Positions 51,599 through 60,719 of a stretch of 64,000 nucleotides of DNA are shown here, piece after piece. The first letter of the stretch is position 1. Each line of letters opens with the position of its first letter. The stretch lies in NCBI RefSeq assembly GCF_016908975.1, contig NZ_JAFBEX010000019.1:47882-111881 (forward strand), given 5' to 3'. The notes under the pieces are model-generated. The model was not told where the DNA came from and searched no databases. It saw nothing but the letters and a program-made list of their open reading frames with translations. A program made the position numbers and the translations under genes. The DNA is from Neobacillus cucumis (lineage in GTDB: Bacteria > Bacillota > Bacilli > Bacillales > Cytobacillaceae).

Positions 51599-52986
51599 TT
51601 TTCACCCTCCAAAAAGGATCTCAACTTGTTTAGTGTTTCTTCATATTCAGACTCAGGATTGGAATCATATACAATCCCTGCTCCAGCTTGTATAATGGCT
51701 TCCCCATCTTTGATAATCATGGTACGGATGGCTAAGGCAAAATCCATATTCCCGTTAACGGAAACATATCCAACAGCACCAGAATAAAGACCTCGCTTTG
51801 ATTTCTCTAATTCATTAATAATTTCCATTGCACGTACCTTTGGTGCCCCAGAAACGGTCCCTGCAGGCAAACAGGCTGCTAAGGCATCTAATGCTGTTTT
51901 CTCCTGATGCAGTTTACCGCTCACCTCTGAAACTAAGTGAATTACATGACGAAATTTTTCCACCGACATATATTTCTCAATTTGAACCGATCCAAACTCA
52001 CAGACCTTTCCGAGATCATTTCTACCAAGATCCACAAGCATTCGATGTTCCGCAAGCTCTTTTTCATCGTTAACTAATTCCTGTTCAATTCGCTCATCTT
52101 CTTCTGCTGTTTTCCCTCTCTTTTTGGTGCCGGCAATTGGGTTTGAGATGACCGTGTTGTTACGTGTTTGGATCAAGCTTTCAGGTGAAGAACCAATAAC
52201 GGTATATTCATCAAAATCAATATAAAACATATATGGTGTCGGATTTGTGCTTCGATGCTTACGATATAGAGAAAGTGGTGTACCTTCAAAGGCTGATTTC
52301 ATTCTTCTTGATAGCACTACTTGAAAAATATCTCCGGCAAGGATATGCTCCTTTGCGGTTTCGACACTTTTTATAAATGCTTCTTTTGTGGTTTCTGATT
52401 CAAAACCGCTAAATGAAAAGGGCTCTTCCTCTTGATAATAATTTGGCTTTTTTAACTCTTCTATCCGTTGTATTAAGCGCTTTTCGATTTCCTCTAAATC
52501 ACTTTTGCCAGATAGTGGAATTCCACAAATCTTTACTTTTTCTTGTAGATGATCAAAAACGATCACTTCTTCAAAAAACATGAGATGCACATCCGGCATT
52601 TCCAATCCATTCGGATATTCGCCACCGATAACTTCGAACTGTCTAATAATGTCGTATCCTACATACCCCACTGCTCCCCCTATAAATGGAAAATCATATT
52701 TTTCCAATTGATCCTGTAAAGGCAACAATTGTTTCATCACTTCTAAAGGGTTTCCTATCAAAACTCTTTTTTCACCATCACGATAAGTGATTTCATTATG
52801 TTCTCCTTTAGAAATCAGCTCAAAGGCAGGGTCAGCGCCAATAAATGAATATCTTCCCGAATCATTATATTTATGAGAACTTTCAAGAAGAAATTTTTTT
52901 GTTCCGCTAATTTTTTGAAGGATCGAGATTGGTGTTAACGTATCCCCTTTTATCTCATGTATTAAACATTCATTTGCAGTCTTCAT
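51595..52986 (-). CDS. trpE: Anthranilate synthase component I
   Basis: TrpE makes anthranilate from chorismate. The 463-residue protein has the N-terminal tryptophan-binding motif LLESSHKYNDSGRYSFIG and the chorismate-binding core FQVVLSRRM, IAGTKKRGKT, HRMLVDLGRNDLG, PAGTVSGAPKVRAMEI. The ATG at 52986 follows AAAAGGGG; a TTG at 53004 is less likely. It is the first gene after two T-boxes. Confidence 0.97.
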   Translation of the reverse strand: MKTANECLIHEIKGDTLTPISILQKISGTKKFLLESSHKYNDSGRYSFIGADPAFELISKGEHNEITYRDGEKRVLIGNPLEVMKQLLPLQDQLEKYDFPFIGGAVGYVGYDIIRQFEVIGGEYPNGLEMPDVHLMFFEEVIVFDHLQEKVKICGIPLSGKSDLEEIEKRLIQRIEELKKPNYYQEEEPFSFSGFESETTKEAFIKSVETAKEHILAGDIFQVVLSRRMKSAFEGTPLSLYRKHRSTNPTPYMFYIDFDEYTVIGSSPESLIQTRNNTVISNPIAGTKKRGKTAEEDERIEQELVNDEKELAEHRMLVDLGRNDLGKVCEFGSVQIEKYMSVEKFRHVIHLVSEVSGKLHQEKTALDALAACLPAGTVSGAPKVRAMEIINELEKSKRGLYSGAVGYVSVNGNMDFALAIRTMIIKDGEAIIQAGAGIVYDSNPESEYEETLNKLRSFLEGEK

Positions 52987-53005
52987 GTCACAACCCCTTT
53001 TCAAA

Positions 53006-53290
53006 ATAAAAAATCGTCCTCTATACGCACAAATAAATTACGCGTATAGAGGACGATTTTTAAACCGTGGTACCACCTCTCTTTAAAGCAGATAACTGCT
53101 TCCTCTTTCGGATACAGAATACACAGTATTCGATATCCTATCCTTTTAACGGGGGAATCCGGGCATCCCTACTAAGGTTCAAGACACCTCTCACAAGTCC
53201 ATTCTACAAATTCATTCATATCGGGCTTCCACCTTCCCCGACTCTCTGGAAAGAATTCTAATTTGTGTACTACTCTTGCTCAACGAGTTG
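53006..53290 (-). ncRNA. T-box riboswitch 2, tryptophan-specific (proximal to trpE)
   Basis: The T-box sequence GAGGTGGTACCACGG is at 53079-53065. Stem I includes AGAGAGTCGGGGAAGGTGG, and the specifier loop GAA-TGG-AC has UGG (Trp) at 53201-53199. The terminator is a 20-bp stem (53009-53062) followed by T's. Charging state of tRNA-Trp should decide readthrough. Confidence 0.92.
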
Positions 53291-53305
53291 TAAAGTATTT
53301 ATTTA

Positions 53306-53590
53306 AAAACAAAAAGGGTCCCCCATCCTAAAAGGACGGAAGACCCGTGGTGCCACCTTCATTAGCTAAAATTAGCTCACTCAACCGATATCGAAGCAGA
53401 AATGCTTGAATACCTGTCTCTTGTAACGATGAGATCTTCGCCAAAGCCTACTGCCTAAAAGGGTTCGGTTTGGAGGCTCGGAAGTCCATTCGCTTAAACG
53501 TCTACACTGATTTTCACCAACCATCAGCTCTCTTAAGAATCCGTATAAGTTACTACTCTTCGTCAATGCCCTTCATGATTTGCTTTATTG
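53306..53590 (-). ncRNA. T-box riboswitch 1, tryptophan-specific (promoter-proximal)
   Basis: The T-box AAGGTGGCACCACGG is at 53359-53345. Stem I has the AGAGAGCTGATGGTTGGTG region, and the specifier loop GAA-TGG-AC has UGG at 53488-53486. The terminator pairs GGGTC...GTCC with GGAT...GACCC (53316-53345), followed by TTTTTGTTTTT. Together with T-box 2 it forms a tandem. Confidence 0.92.
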
Positions 53591-53596
53591 ATTAGT

Positions 53597-53625
53597 ATCT
53601 TATCTAATTTTACTACTTAAGTCAA
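53597..53625 (-). promoter_or_regulatory. Sigma-A promoter of the trp operon
   Basis: On the minus strand TTGACT (53625-53620), a 17-bp spacer and TAAGAT (53602-53597). Predicted start near 53590, just before T-box 1. Confidence 0.8.
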
Positions 53626-53831
53626 GAGATTGTTTTTTTAAAATTCACAATTAATTATTTTATATACATTTCTCATTGACATTGATTGATTTTATTTGTT
53701 CACTTCCATTTAAAGGATACCTTAAGTCTGTTTTTTTTGAAAGAAAAAAGCCAATATTAACTTTAGTAAGCAAACATGTCTCTTCGGCGTAGATAGTTGA
53801 GAGCAAAAAATGAAGGCGGGATAGAAGATTC

Positions 53832-55109
53832 ATGGAACATATTGAACGATTAAGCCAAAACCAAAAGGCAGCAAAAAAGAAACAATCGACGGCTGACCAA
53901 AAAAAGCAAAGTGAAATTTCCAAACAAAAATGGGCAATCGTTTCGCTGTCTTCCATTCCTTTAGTCATGACTTTAGGAAATTCAATGTTGATTCCAGTAT
54001 TACCTTCTATGGAGAAGGAATTATCCATCACTTCCTTTCAAACAAGTATGATTATTACGGTTTATTCCATTGTTGCCATTTTCTTAATTCCTGTTGCCGG
54101 ATACATATCCGACCATATCGGCAGAAAAAAGGTTATAATCCCAAGTCTGCTGATTGCAGCGGTTGGCGGGCTGATTTCTTGGTGGGCTGCATGGAAGCTA
54201 ACGGATGCCTATTGGCTTATTTTAGTCGGTCGAGCCCTTCAGGGTGTAGGAGCTGCCGGGGCCATGCCCATTGTACTGCCTTTAGTAGGCGACATGTTTA
54301 AAAGCGAAGATGATGTTAGCAGCTGTTTAGGTCTAATTGAAACGTCTAATACTTTTGGGAAAGTTTTAAGCCCTATACTCGGAGCCTTTCTTGCAGGATT
54401 TATCTGGTTTTTACCATTTTTTTCAATCCCTGTTTTTTGTGTCATTTCAGTTATTTTAATGATATTTCTTGTAAAATGTCCTAAGAGTAATCAAGAACCA
54501 ATTCCATTCAAACAATTTTTTACGAATGTTAAAAAAACTTTTACTGAAAAAGGACGTTGGCTGTATGCCATCTTTTTTATTGGCGGTATACTGATGCTTG
54601 TCTTGTTTGGTATTTTGTTTTACCTATCGGAAATCTTTGAGAAAGAATATGGGATTAAGGATCTAAAAAAAGGAGTCTTTTTAGCATTGCCTCTTGGAGC
54701 ATTGTGTTTAGCCTCTTTTATAAGTGGGAAGATTATAAAGAAAAATAAAGTCTTAATGAAATGGATTACCCTAATTAGTATTATTGCTGCTGCCCTTTCA
54801 ATTGCCGCATTATGGTTTTCGATAAAACTTTGGTACATGCTTGCGATGTTTCTCATTACGGGTGTAGGCATTGGGTTAAGTCTTCCTTGTCTGGACGCAT
54901 TAATTACAGAAGGTATTGAAAAAGAAGAACGTGGTACCATATCATCCATCTACAGTTCAATGCGGTTTATCGGGGTTGCCGCTGGCCCACCGTTAATAGC
55001 CGTTTTATTGGAATATGCCAGTCATTGGATTTTTATTGTCCTAAGCAGTTTAAGTCTTCTTGCTGCAATTATTACTATGATTGCGGTCAAACCTAAAGCT
55101 ACAAGTTGA
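53832..55109 (+). CDS. MFS transporter, drug:H+ antiporter type
   Basis: The 425-residue protein has a polar, Lys/Gln-rich N-terminal tail of about 32 residues, then 12 membrane segments. MFS motif A reads GYISDHIGRKKV, and ALQGVGAAGAMPIVLPLVGD matches motif C-like sequence of DHA1 exporters. The substrate is unknown. The ribosome binding site is weak (GGCGGGATAG). It is monocistronic and divergent from the trp operon, so a role in aromatic export is possible but speculative. Confidence 0.88.
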   Translation: MEHIERLSQNQKAAKKKQSTADQKKQSEISKQKWAIVSLSSIPLVMTLGNSMLIPVLPSMEKELSITSFQTSMIITVYSIVAIFLIPVAGYISDHIGRKKVIIPSLLIAAVGGLISWWAAWKLTDAYWLILVGRALQGVGAAGAMPIVLPLVGDMFKSEDDVSSCLGLIETSNTFGKVLSPILGAFLAGFIWFLPFFSIPVFCVISVILMIFLVKCPKSNQEPIPFKQFFTNVKKTFTEKGRWLYAIFFIGGILMLVLFGILFYLSEIFEKEYGIKDLKKGVFLALPLGALCLASFISGKIIKKNKVLMKWITLISIIAAALSIAALWFSIKLWYMLAMFLITGVGIGLSLPCLDALITEGIEKEERGTISSIYSSMRFIGVAAGPPLIAVLLEYASHWIFIVLSSLSLLAAIITMIAVKPKATS

Positions 55110-55139
55110 AAAGTGCTGAGAAAACCTCAGCACTTTTTG
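55109..55139. terminator. Terminator after the MFS gene
   Basis: AAAGTGCTGAG pairs with CTCAGCACTTT around AAAAC, followed by TTGTTATTTTTT. Confidence 0.88.
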
Positions 55140-55151
55140 TTATTTTTTCGT

Positions 55152-56057
55152 TTATTGATAAGGACTTAACCATTCTGGATCCCTATCATGACATATGGGG
55201 CACTTCTGTATATTTGGATCGAATGTTGAGAACATTTTTCCGCAGGTTTGGCAGTTTTTTGTATGAAATGGGTGTTGTGCTATATATTTTTTATTTATTT
55301 TTAGTTCAATTTTCAAGGCATTCTCCGGACAAATATCCCTACAATCATAACAATTTACGCACTTTTCATTTTCAACTTGTAAAAAACCTTCATGTAAAAT
55401 AAACACTTTTTGTGAACAGAAAGAAAAACACATTTGACAAAATGTACACTTTTCTTGTTCTAAACGCACTTGAAAGAATTGATAATCAGGAAAATAGCGC
55501 GTTATATTCCATTTCTTTGCTTCCATTTTCCAAGTTGCGGGGGTCATGTTTTTGGCCAACTGATAGCCCTCTTTACGTAAAGAAGAAAAAAAAGCCCTCC
55601 TTGTTAATTCCTTTTCTTCTCTGTTTTCATTTAATTTAATCGTGTTTTCATCAAGTTTCACCAGGATATCATTGGCATTATTAATAACTTTTATCCACTT
55701 TTGATTATCAAGGGTTGATTCTGACCTAACAGTGGTCACCCCCCTTTTTTTGTAAATCAGTAATTCCTTTATCAAAGGAGTATAGGAGTCATTATAGACA
55801 AGACTGTCCTTATCGAATTCCCTTGACTCTAAAATCCCCTGTATAGCAGAAAGCGGACATGCAATCAAGCAATCTCCGCAAGAATTGCAATGTTGTAAAT
55901 CCATTTTAATCGATTCTGATGTAATATGAATTGCTTCCATGGGACAGCTATCCGCACAAACACTGCAGGTCGAGCGGGTGTGTCTCTTTCTAGAACAAGC
56001 ATCAGTTATCCTAGCATCTACATGCATGCTTTCTAGCCAATTTACTAATAGAGACAT
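55152..56057 (-). CDS. Multi-cluster 4Fe-4S ferredoxin-type protein with C-terminal zinc ribbon
   Basis: The 301-residue soluble protein has four cluster motifs: CSVCADSCP with an upstream Cys, CNSCGDCLIACP, CTFCQMCFSFC and CVNCYDCRDICP. A basic region lies between the two pairs. The C terminus is rubredoxin- or zinc-ribbon-like (CQTCGKMF ... CPICH). It ends the DMSO-reductase-type operon, 23 bp after the B subunit. No DmsC- or NrfD-type membrane anchor is present, so this protein may pass electrons to the enzyme. Redox role is inferred. Confidence 0.82.
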   Translation of the reverse strand: MSLLVNWLESMHVDARITDACSRKRHTRSTCSVCADSCPMEAIHITSESIKMDLQHCNSCGDCLIACPLSAIQGILESREFDKDSLVYNDSYTPLIKELLIYKKRGVTTVRSESTLDNQKWIKVINNANDILVKLDENTIKLNENREEKELTRRAFFSSLRKEGYQLAKNMTPATWKMEAKKWNITRYFPDYQFFQVRLEQEKCTFCQMCFSFCSQKVFILHEGFLQVENEKCVNCYDCRDICPENALKIELKINKKYIAQHPFHTKNCQTCGKMFSTFDPNIQKCPICHDRDPEWLSPYQ

Positions 56058-56080
56058 ATAACACCTTCCAAAAGTTATTG

Positions 56081-56668
56081 TTAGCTGTGTGCCAGCCTTG
56101 CATGTCTATGCGGTGTAATAACTAGGTTTGGGTGTGTGACCGAGTCACTTGGCATCCCTTTTATTTGGGCAATATCCCCATATTTTATTCGAAGTTCTTC
56201 TATTGGACCAAATTCAATCGCCCGCATTGGACATGCTCCCACACAAGCAGGTTCTTCACCTTTTTCCTGTAAATCCATACAAAAGTCGCATTTATTTGAT
56301 TTAAACATCTTTTTATTGTATTGTGGTGAACCATACGGACAAGCTTTGATACATAACTGCGTACCTTGGCATACATCCTGGTCAATTGTCACCACACCTT
56401 TTTTTTTAATCTTAGTTATTGCTCCCGTAGGACAGCTTTGAATACAAGCTGCGTCCTCACAATGATTACATGAAATAGAAAAATAAAATGCTTTTATATT
56501 AGGAACAAATCCCTTTGTTGACTGTTGCACAAAGGTTCCTTCTTCGTATGGGTAAACTCTACGGAAATTTATGCCAACATCCAGGTTGTTTTTATCCTTA
56601 CATGCCACAGTGCATGCCTTACAACTCGTACATAAACTTTGATTTATATAAAAACCCAACTGTTCCAC
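56081..56668 (-). CDS. dmsB: DmsB-like 4Fe-4S electron-transfer subunit
   Basis: The 195-residue protein has four clusters in the DmsB pattern: CTSCKACTVACKD, CNHCEDAACIQSCP, CQGTQLCIKACP and CDFCMDLQEKGEEPACVGACP. It should dock on the molybdopterin subunit, reaching it after co-export. It follows the catalytic gene by 13 bp. Confidence 0.93.
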   Translation of the reverse strand: MEQLGFYINQSLCTSCKACTVACKDKNNLDVGINFRRVYPYEEGTFVQQSTKGFVPNIKAFYFSISCNHCEDAACIQSCPTGAITKIKKKGVVTIDQDVCQGTQLCIKACPYGSPQYNKKMFKSNKCDFCMDLQEKGEEPACVGACPMRAIEFGPIEELRIKYGDIAQIKGMPSDSVTHPNLVITPHRHARLAHS

Positions 56669-56681
56669 GATTCCTCACTCC

Positions 56682-59081
56682 CTAAACTTTTTTGACTTCA
56701 ACAAGGTTTGACAACTGAGGATTAGCTTTTGCTAATGCAGTAGGTTTCTGTGATGTGAGCACATTCACTGATCCTCTTTTGTCGAGACCATTTTTGTCAG
56801 GAGTATACCAAGCACCTTGAGGAATTCCAGCAACTCCAGGAATAATTCTTGGTGTAACCTTTACATCTATTTCTATTAATCCCCGATCATTAAAGACCTG
56901 TACTCGGTCCCCATTTTTAATTCCTCGTTTTTCGGCATCCCTAGGATTGATCCACATTTCTTGCTTAGCTGCCTCCTCCAGCCATTCTTGGTTGTCATAG
57001 GTGGAGTGGCATCTTCGTTTATAATGCCAGCTGATGAGCTGAAGCGGATATTTTCTTATAAGCGGATCTTCCGGTCCCTCCCAAGATGAAATATACTTAG
57101 CGATGGCTGGTATTTCATCATGCTGGTTCATATCCCATAAAGCTTTAGAGAACAATTCAATTTTACCGGAAGGCGTTTCAAATGGATTCTTTTCTATGTC
57201 ATCTATTTGCTTTTTAAAACCAACCAGCGGTTCATCGTATTTAAAATGATAAACCCCTTTTTGACGAAACTCTTCGAATGTAGGGAAGTTAGGATTCAGT
57301 TCCTTTTTCGTTCTAACAACACTTTCTTTTACAAGATCTAAAATAGATTTCCCTTCAGTGAATTGCTTTTTCATTCCTAACTTATCAGCAATTTTAGCGA
57401 AAACCTCATATTCATTTCGACACTGATAAAGTGGTTCAATGGTTTTATCGCCAAAAACTACATAATCGCCAAAACACCACGGCACCCCTATATCATAACG
57501 CTCAAAAAAGGTAGTACCAGGCAATAAAATATCAGCATATTTTGCACTTGGAGTCATAAAAAGATCACTAACAACAATAAATTCCACTTTACTCTCGTCT
57601 TCAAGTAGTTTACTTGTTTTATTAATATCCGCGTGCTGATTGATAAGCATGTTACCTGCCATATTAAAAATCATTTTAATATTGGTCTTTAACTGATGGG
57701 TTCCTTGAAGTCCATCTGCTTCGGTCATTTCTGTACCTTTTTCTACTGCTTTTGTCCATAGGAAACATGGAATGGATGCCTTAACAGGGTTTTCATAAGA
57801 AAATGGATAAATAATATCACTGCGGCTCCAATATCCAGTACCACCTGCCCAGCCCCCTAGCTTACCAACATTACCTGTTAAACATGCTAACTGTGCCCCA
57901 CCGCGCATATATTGCTCCCCATAGGCTTGACGCTGTGCTGCCCAGCCTTGAATTAATGCAGCGGGTTTTGTTTTAGCATATTCACGAGCTATTTCGCGAA
58001 TTTTACTTGCAGGTACCCCACAAATCTTTTCCGCCCATTCTGGGGTCTTAGGGATACCGTCTTTCTCCCCTAGCAAATAACCTTTTACTGATTCATTTTT
58101 CGGCACGCCAGCAGGCATATGATTCTTGTCAAACCCAAGACAATATTTATCAAGGAATGCTTGATCGTGGAGGCCTTCTGTAATGATCACATAGCCCATG
58201 GCATCCATCATTGCTGTATCAGTTGTTGGAAGAATCGGAATCCATTCATCAGCAAAGGCAATCGCCGTATCAGTATATCTTGGATCTATAACGACAATCT
58301 TTGCACCATTTTTCTTTGCCTGCATTAAATATTCTCGATACGGTGTAGAAAAAATCATTTCAGAAGGGTTTTGCCCCCATAAAATGATATATTTTGAATG
58401 TAAAAGAGAATCAAAACTACTCCCTGAATTATTTGTTCCGTATGTATATGGTGTAGCAACATTACCTGCCCCTGAGCTGTAGTCATTTCGCGAATTTAAA
58501 AATCCACCCGTTAAAGCAAGAAGTTTTTTTGCTGCGTTCTTTCCACCATGCAACCCCCAGCTTTGTCCCGATGCATAATTTACATATCTTGATTCAGGAC
58601 CATATGTATCACCAATTCTTTTTACTTGAGATGCAATTGTCTCAATTGCTTCATCCCAAGAAATTTTTTCAAATTTTCCTTCTCCCCGTTTACCGACACG
58701 TTTCATAGGAAATTTTAAACGATCTGGATGGTAAAGCATATTGCGATAGTTTCTGCCTCTCACACATGCCCTAAATGGTGGAGTTGATAGGTCTCCCCCC
58801 TCCTGGGTATCAGTAGTTACTCTGAGAACGACCCCATCTTTTACATGCGCTTTAATTACGCAACGACCTCCACAATTATTAATGCTGCAGGTTGAGATAA
58901 TCGTTTCAGGACTTTCTTCTTTCGCACTAACAGGCTTGGTTTCTTCCTTGCGACTTACAAGCATTTTTGTGCCAATTCCACCTGCAATCACTGGTATTCC
59001 AATTGCTCCGGACCATTTTAAAAAGGTTCGTCTTTGCATTTTATTAAATAACAAGTTCTTTAAATGGTTATTTTCAGACAT
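56682..59081 (-). CDS. dmsA: DMSO-reductase-family molybdopterin catalytic subunit
   Basis: The 799-residue protein has a twin-arginine signal (MQRRTFLKWSGAIGIPVIAG), a 4Fe-4S site (CSINNCGGRC ... ACVRG), and Mo-bis-MGD binding domains. NDYSSGAG places a Ser where the Mo ligand sits in DmsA/TorA-type enzymes, against Cys in nitrate or selenocysteine in formate enzymes. The C-terminal cofactor domain includes NPRDAEKRGIKNGDRVQVFND. It probably reduces S- or N-oxides at the outer face; selenate or other oxyanions cannot be excluded. It overlaps the chaperone gene by 8 bp. Confidence 0.92.
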   Translation of the reverse strand: MSENNHLKNLLFNKMQRRTFLKWSGAIGIPVIAGGIGTKMLVSRKEETKPVSAKEESPETIISTCSINNCGGRCVIKAHVKDGVVLRVTTDTQEGGDLSTPPFRACVRGRNYRNMLYHPDRLKFPMKRVGKRGEGKFEKISWDEAIETIASQVKRIGDTYGPESRYVNYASGQSWGLHGGKNAAKKLLALTGGFLNSRNDYSSGAGNVATPYTYGTNNSGSSFDSLLHSKYIILWGQNPSEMIFSTPYREYLMQAKKNGAKIVVIDPRYTDTAIAFADEWIPILPTTDTAMMDAMGYVIITEGLHDQAFLDKYCLGFDKNHMPAGVPKNESVKGYLLGEKDGIPKTPEWAEKICGVPASKIREIAREYAKTKPAALIQGWAAQRQAYGEQYMRGGAQLACLTGNVGKLGGWAGGTGYWSRSDIIYPFSYENPVKASIPCFLWTKAVEKGTEMTEADGLQGTHQLKTNIKMIFNMAGNMLINQHADINKTSKLLEDESKVEFIVVSDLFMTPSAKYADILLPGTTFFERYDIGVPWCFGDYVVFGDKTIEPLYQCRNEYEVFAKIADKLGMKKQFTEGKSILDLVKESVVRTKKELNPNFPTFEEFRQKGVYHFKYDEPLVGFKKQIDDIEKNPFETPSGKIELFSKALWDMNQHDEIPAIAKYISSWEGPEDPLIRKYPLQLISWHYKRRCHSTYDNQEWLEEAAKQEMWINPRDAEKRGIKNGDRVQVFNDRGLIEIDVKVTPRIIPGVAGIPQGAWYTPDKNGLDKRGSVNVLTSQKPTALAKANPQLSNLVEVKKV

Positions 59082-59745
59082 TTACTAATGCCTCCTTTAC
59101 TTCCAATAAAGATGTCAAATCAAAGTTTAAAAAGTCTTCAAGGAGCATGGCAGCTCCAAGATATAGACGGCTATTCGTATACTCAATCACTCTTTTACAA
59201 AAATCAGGTATCCAAATGGTTAAATGCTCTGTAAGAAAATCTATTTGAATCGAAATCAGTTCCTGAATCTTTACTGTATCTGAAGCCGACAAGGTTAAAT
59301 CTAATAGATAAATCATAAATTCTAATTCAAGTAATAAATGATCGTCAGGTTCATTACTTTCCCGTATAAATTGAAGCCCAAATTGGTGATAGAGCGCTCT
59401 TATTTGGAGGGTCCATTCTTCAAAAAGAAGACGCTCCTTGCTTCTAAAATAAGACTCCCATGGAGGGGCTACTATTGTTCCTGGACCTATAAAAAGTCGA
59501 AGGTATTCCTCTTTTTCCATGTAAACTTTCTCTTTCGAGTTTAATTGTTCAAAAAAGGATGCTAGAATTCTCCCGCCTTCATGAAACTCTTTTAAATCAC
59601 CAAAATTTGCTAGACGCCCTAAATGAAACAAAGATTCTTCATCGTTTGGTTCCAAAAATAAACTATAAAGAATTTGATAAAAGTTTTTTCTAGATAATAA
59701 ATATGGTTGTAATTGGGGATAAATTCCATTATCTGTTGTCGCCAT
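59074..59745 (-). CDS. TorD/DmsD-family molybdoenzyme chaperone
   Basis: The 223-residue helical protein resembles TorD-type maturation chaperones: FYQILYSLFLEPNDEESLF, EYLRLFIGPGTIVAPPWESY and EPDDHLLLELEFMIYLL (the E(P)DH motif). It would hold the catalytic subunit until cofactor insertion and Tat export. It is the first gene of the operon. Confidence 0.9.
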   Translation of the reverse strand: MATTDNGIYPQLQPYLLSRKNFYQILYSLFLEPNDEESLFHLGRLANFGDLKEFHEGGRILASFFEQLNSKEKVYMEKEEYLRLFIGPGTIVAPPWESYFRSKERLLFEEWTLQIRALYHQFGLQFIRESNEPDDHLLLELEFMIYLLDLTLSASDTVKIQELISIQIDFLTEHLTIWIPDFCKRVIEYTNSRLYLGAAMLLEDFLNFDLTSLLEVKEALVNV

Positions 59746-59841
59746 TACCGCTCCTCCTTTATGAAATATTTATACCAACTTCCTTGATTTGTAAGCTTTA
59801 TAAATTAATCTTACATGAATCGAGTAAGATTGACTTAACTT

Positions 59842-59857
59842 TGTGTAATTATTCACA
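59842..59857 (-). promoter_or_regulatory. FNR-like box upstream of the DMSO-reductase operon
   Basis: On the minus strand TGTGA-ATAATT-ACACA matches 9 of 10 FNR consensus bases. The best -10 (TAAGAT at 59813-59808) would put the box near -48, not the ideal -41.5. The box is 97 bp upstream of the chaperone start and also lies before the divergent gene. Confidence 0.6.
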
Positions 59858-59964
59858 TTTATTTCAAAATCCTTAAAAATATAGCAACCTAAATCACTTC
59901 TTTGGGGTTATAACGCAAAATGTGTATAATAAAGAGAGTTAAAAAACTGCAAAGGATGATCTGC

Positions 59965-60270
59965 TTGAATATTACAGGCCATGAAGTTGAAAAATTAGAA
60001 GACCCTTTTGGTCTACTTTCCGGAGAGCGTTATGAGTTTTTTTTAGAGCTTGAGGTCGATGAGGAAGATGAATTATTTTCAGAAAAAGGAATCGGCTTAA
60101 AGTGTATATATGTACGTGATGGAAACCAAGAAAAAATTACTAGCTATCACTTTTTCGAACATGGGACAGAAAAGGTACTAGACTTTGAATTAGAAGATGA
60201 TGAAGAAGAGTTAGTCCTTACATACTGTAAGAAGTATGCGGTTGAAGAAGTAGAAGAAGGCATTGAATAA
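59965..60270 (+). CDS. Small conserved acidic protein (DUF6509-like)
   Basis: The 101-residue protein starts at a TTG (59965) with AAGGA 8 bases upstream, giving MNITGHEVEKLEDPFGLLSG, then RYEFFLELEVDEEDELFSEK. The C-terminal half is very acidic. It resembles a family I recall as DUF6509; the longer frame from 59920 adds residues that do not fit. Function is unknown. Confidence 0.75.
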   Translation: MNITGHEVEKLEDPFGLLSGERYEFFLELEVDEEDELFSEKGIGLKCIYVRDGNQEKITSYHFFEHGTEKVLDFELEDDEEELVLTYCKKYAVEEVEEGIE

Positions 60271-60271
60271 G

Positions 60272-60304
60272 AAAGCAGGGAGCAATTTTCTCCCTGCTTT
60301 TTTG
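60272..60304. terminator. Terminator after the DUF6509-like gene
   Basis: AAGCAGGGAG pairs with CTCCCTGCTT around CAATTTT, followed by six T. Confidence 0.9.
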
Positions 60305-60305
60305 G

Positions 60306-60509
60306 TTACATTAAATTTTTACTATGATTATGAATGACTTGCAACTCTTTGGTTGTTTGCCTCATTTCACTCTTGCAAATAGGGCAATGGGGAATTTCAC
60401 TGCTTTTAAAATTGTCCCGAATCCAACACTTACAAGTTTCAGAAGTACAGACCCAAATCTTAGTTTCTTCTAATTTTATTTCTTCTTCATTTTTTCTTCC
60501 AAAAGCCAA
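60306..60509 (-). CDS. ydjO: YdjO-family zinc-ribbon protein, second copy
   Basis: The signature IWVCTSETCKCWIRDNF, then HCPICKSEM, is typical YdjO (VWxCTSExCxxWMRDNF ... CPLCxSxM). TTG at 60509 has AGGAG 8 bases before it. GTG at 60518 with AAGGAG at 5 bases is an alternative. It is a paralogue of the 25808-25993 gene. B. subtilis YdjO is cold-inducible. Confidence 0.85.
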   Translation of the reverse strand: MAFGRKNEEEIKLEETKIWVCTSETCKCWIRDNFKSSEIPHCPICKSEMRQTTKELQVIHNHSKNLM

Positions 60510-60599
60510 AATGATCACTCCTACTCCTTAATAATAGTTATAACTTTTTTACCCTTACTCACGTGAAGTCCCTATTATACTAGTAAAACTATATATAAA

Positions 60600-60642
60600 A
60601 AGGTGATGCTTACTGAAGTTTTGCATCACCTCTTTATTTTTG
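60600..60642 (+). terminator. Orphan terminator-like hairpin
   Basis: AGGTGATGC pairs with GCATCACCT around a 13-base loop, followed by CTTTATTTTTG on the plus strand. No plus-strand gene precedes it, so it may end a short RNA. Confidence 0.6.
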
Positions 60643-60661
60643 TCATGATCATTTTTAAATA

Positions 60662-60719
60662 AAAAAGACGTAAACCCACACGATAGGTAAAAACATTTTC
60701 CCATTTTCGTGTAGTTACG
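60662..60719 (-). terminator. Long imperfect stem with T tail on the minus strand, function unclear
   Basis: CGTAA/TTACG (60669-60673, 60715-60719) and ACACGA/TCGTGT (60678-60683, 60707-60712), with an inner GG-AAAA/TTTT-CC pairing. On the minus strand TCTTTTTTATTT follows. It is downstream of ku but beyond a nearer ku terminator. Confidence 0.5.
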
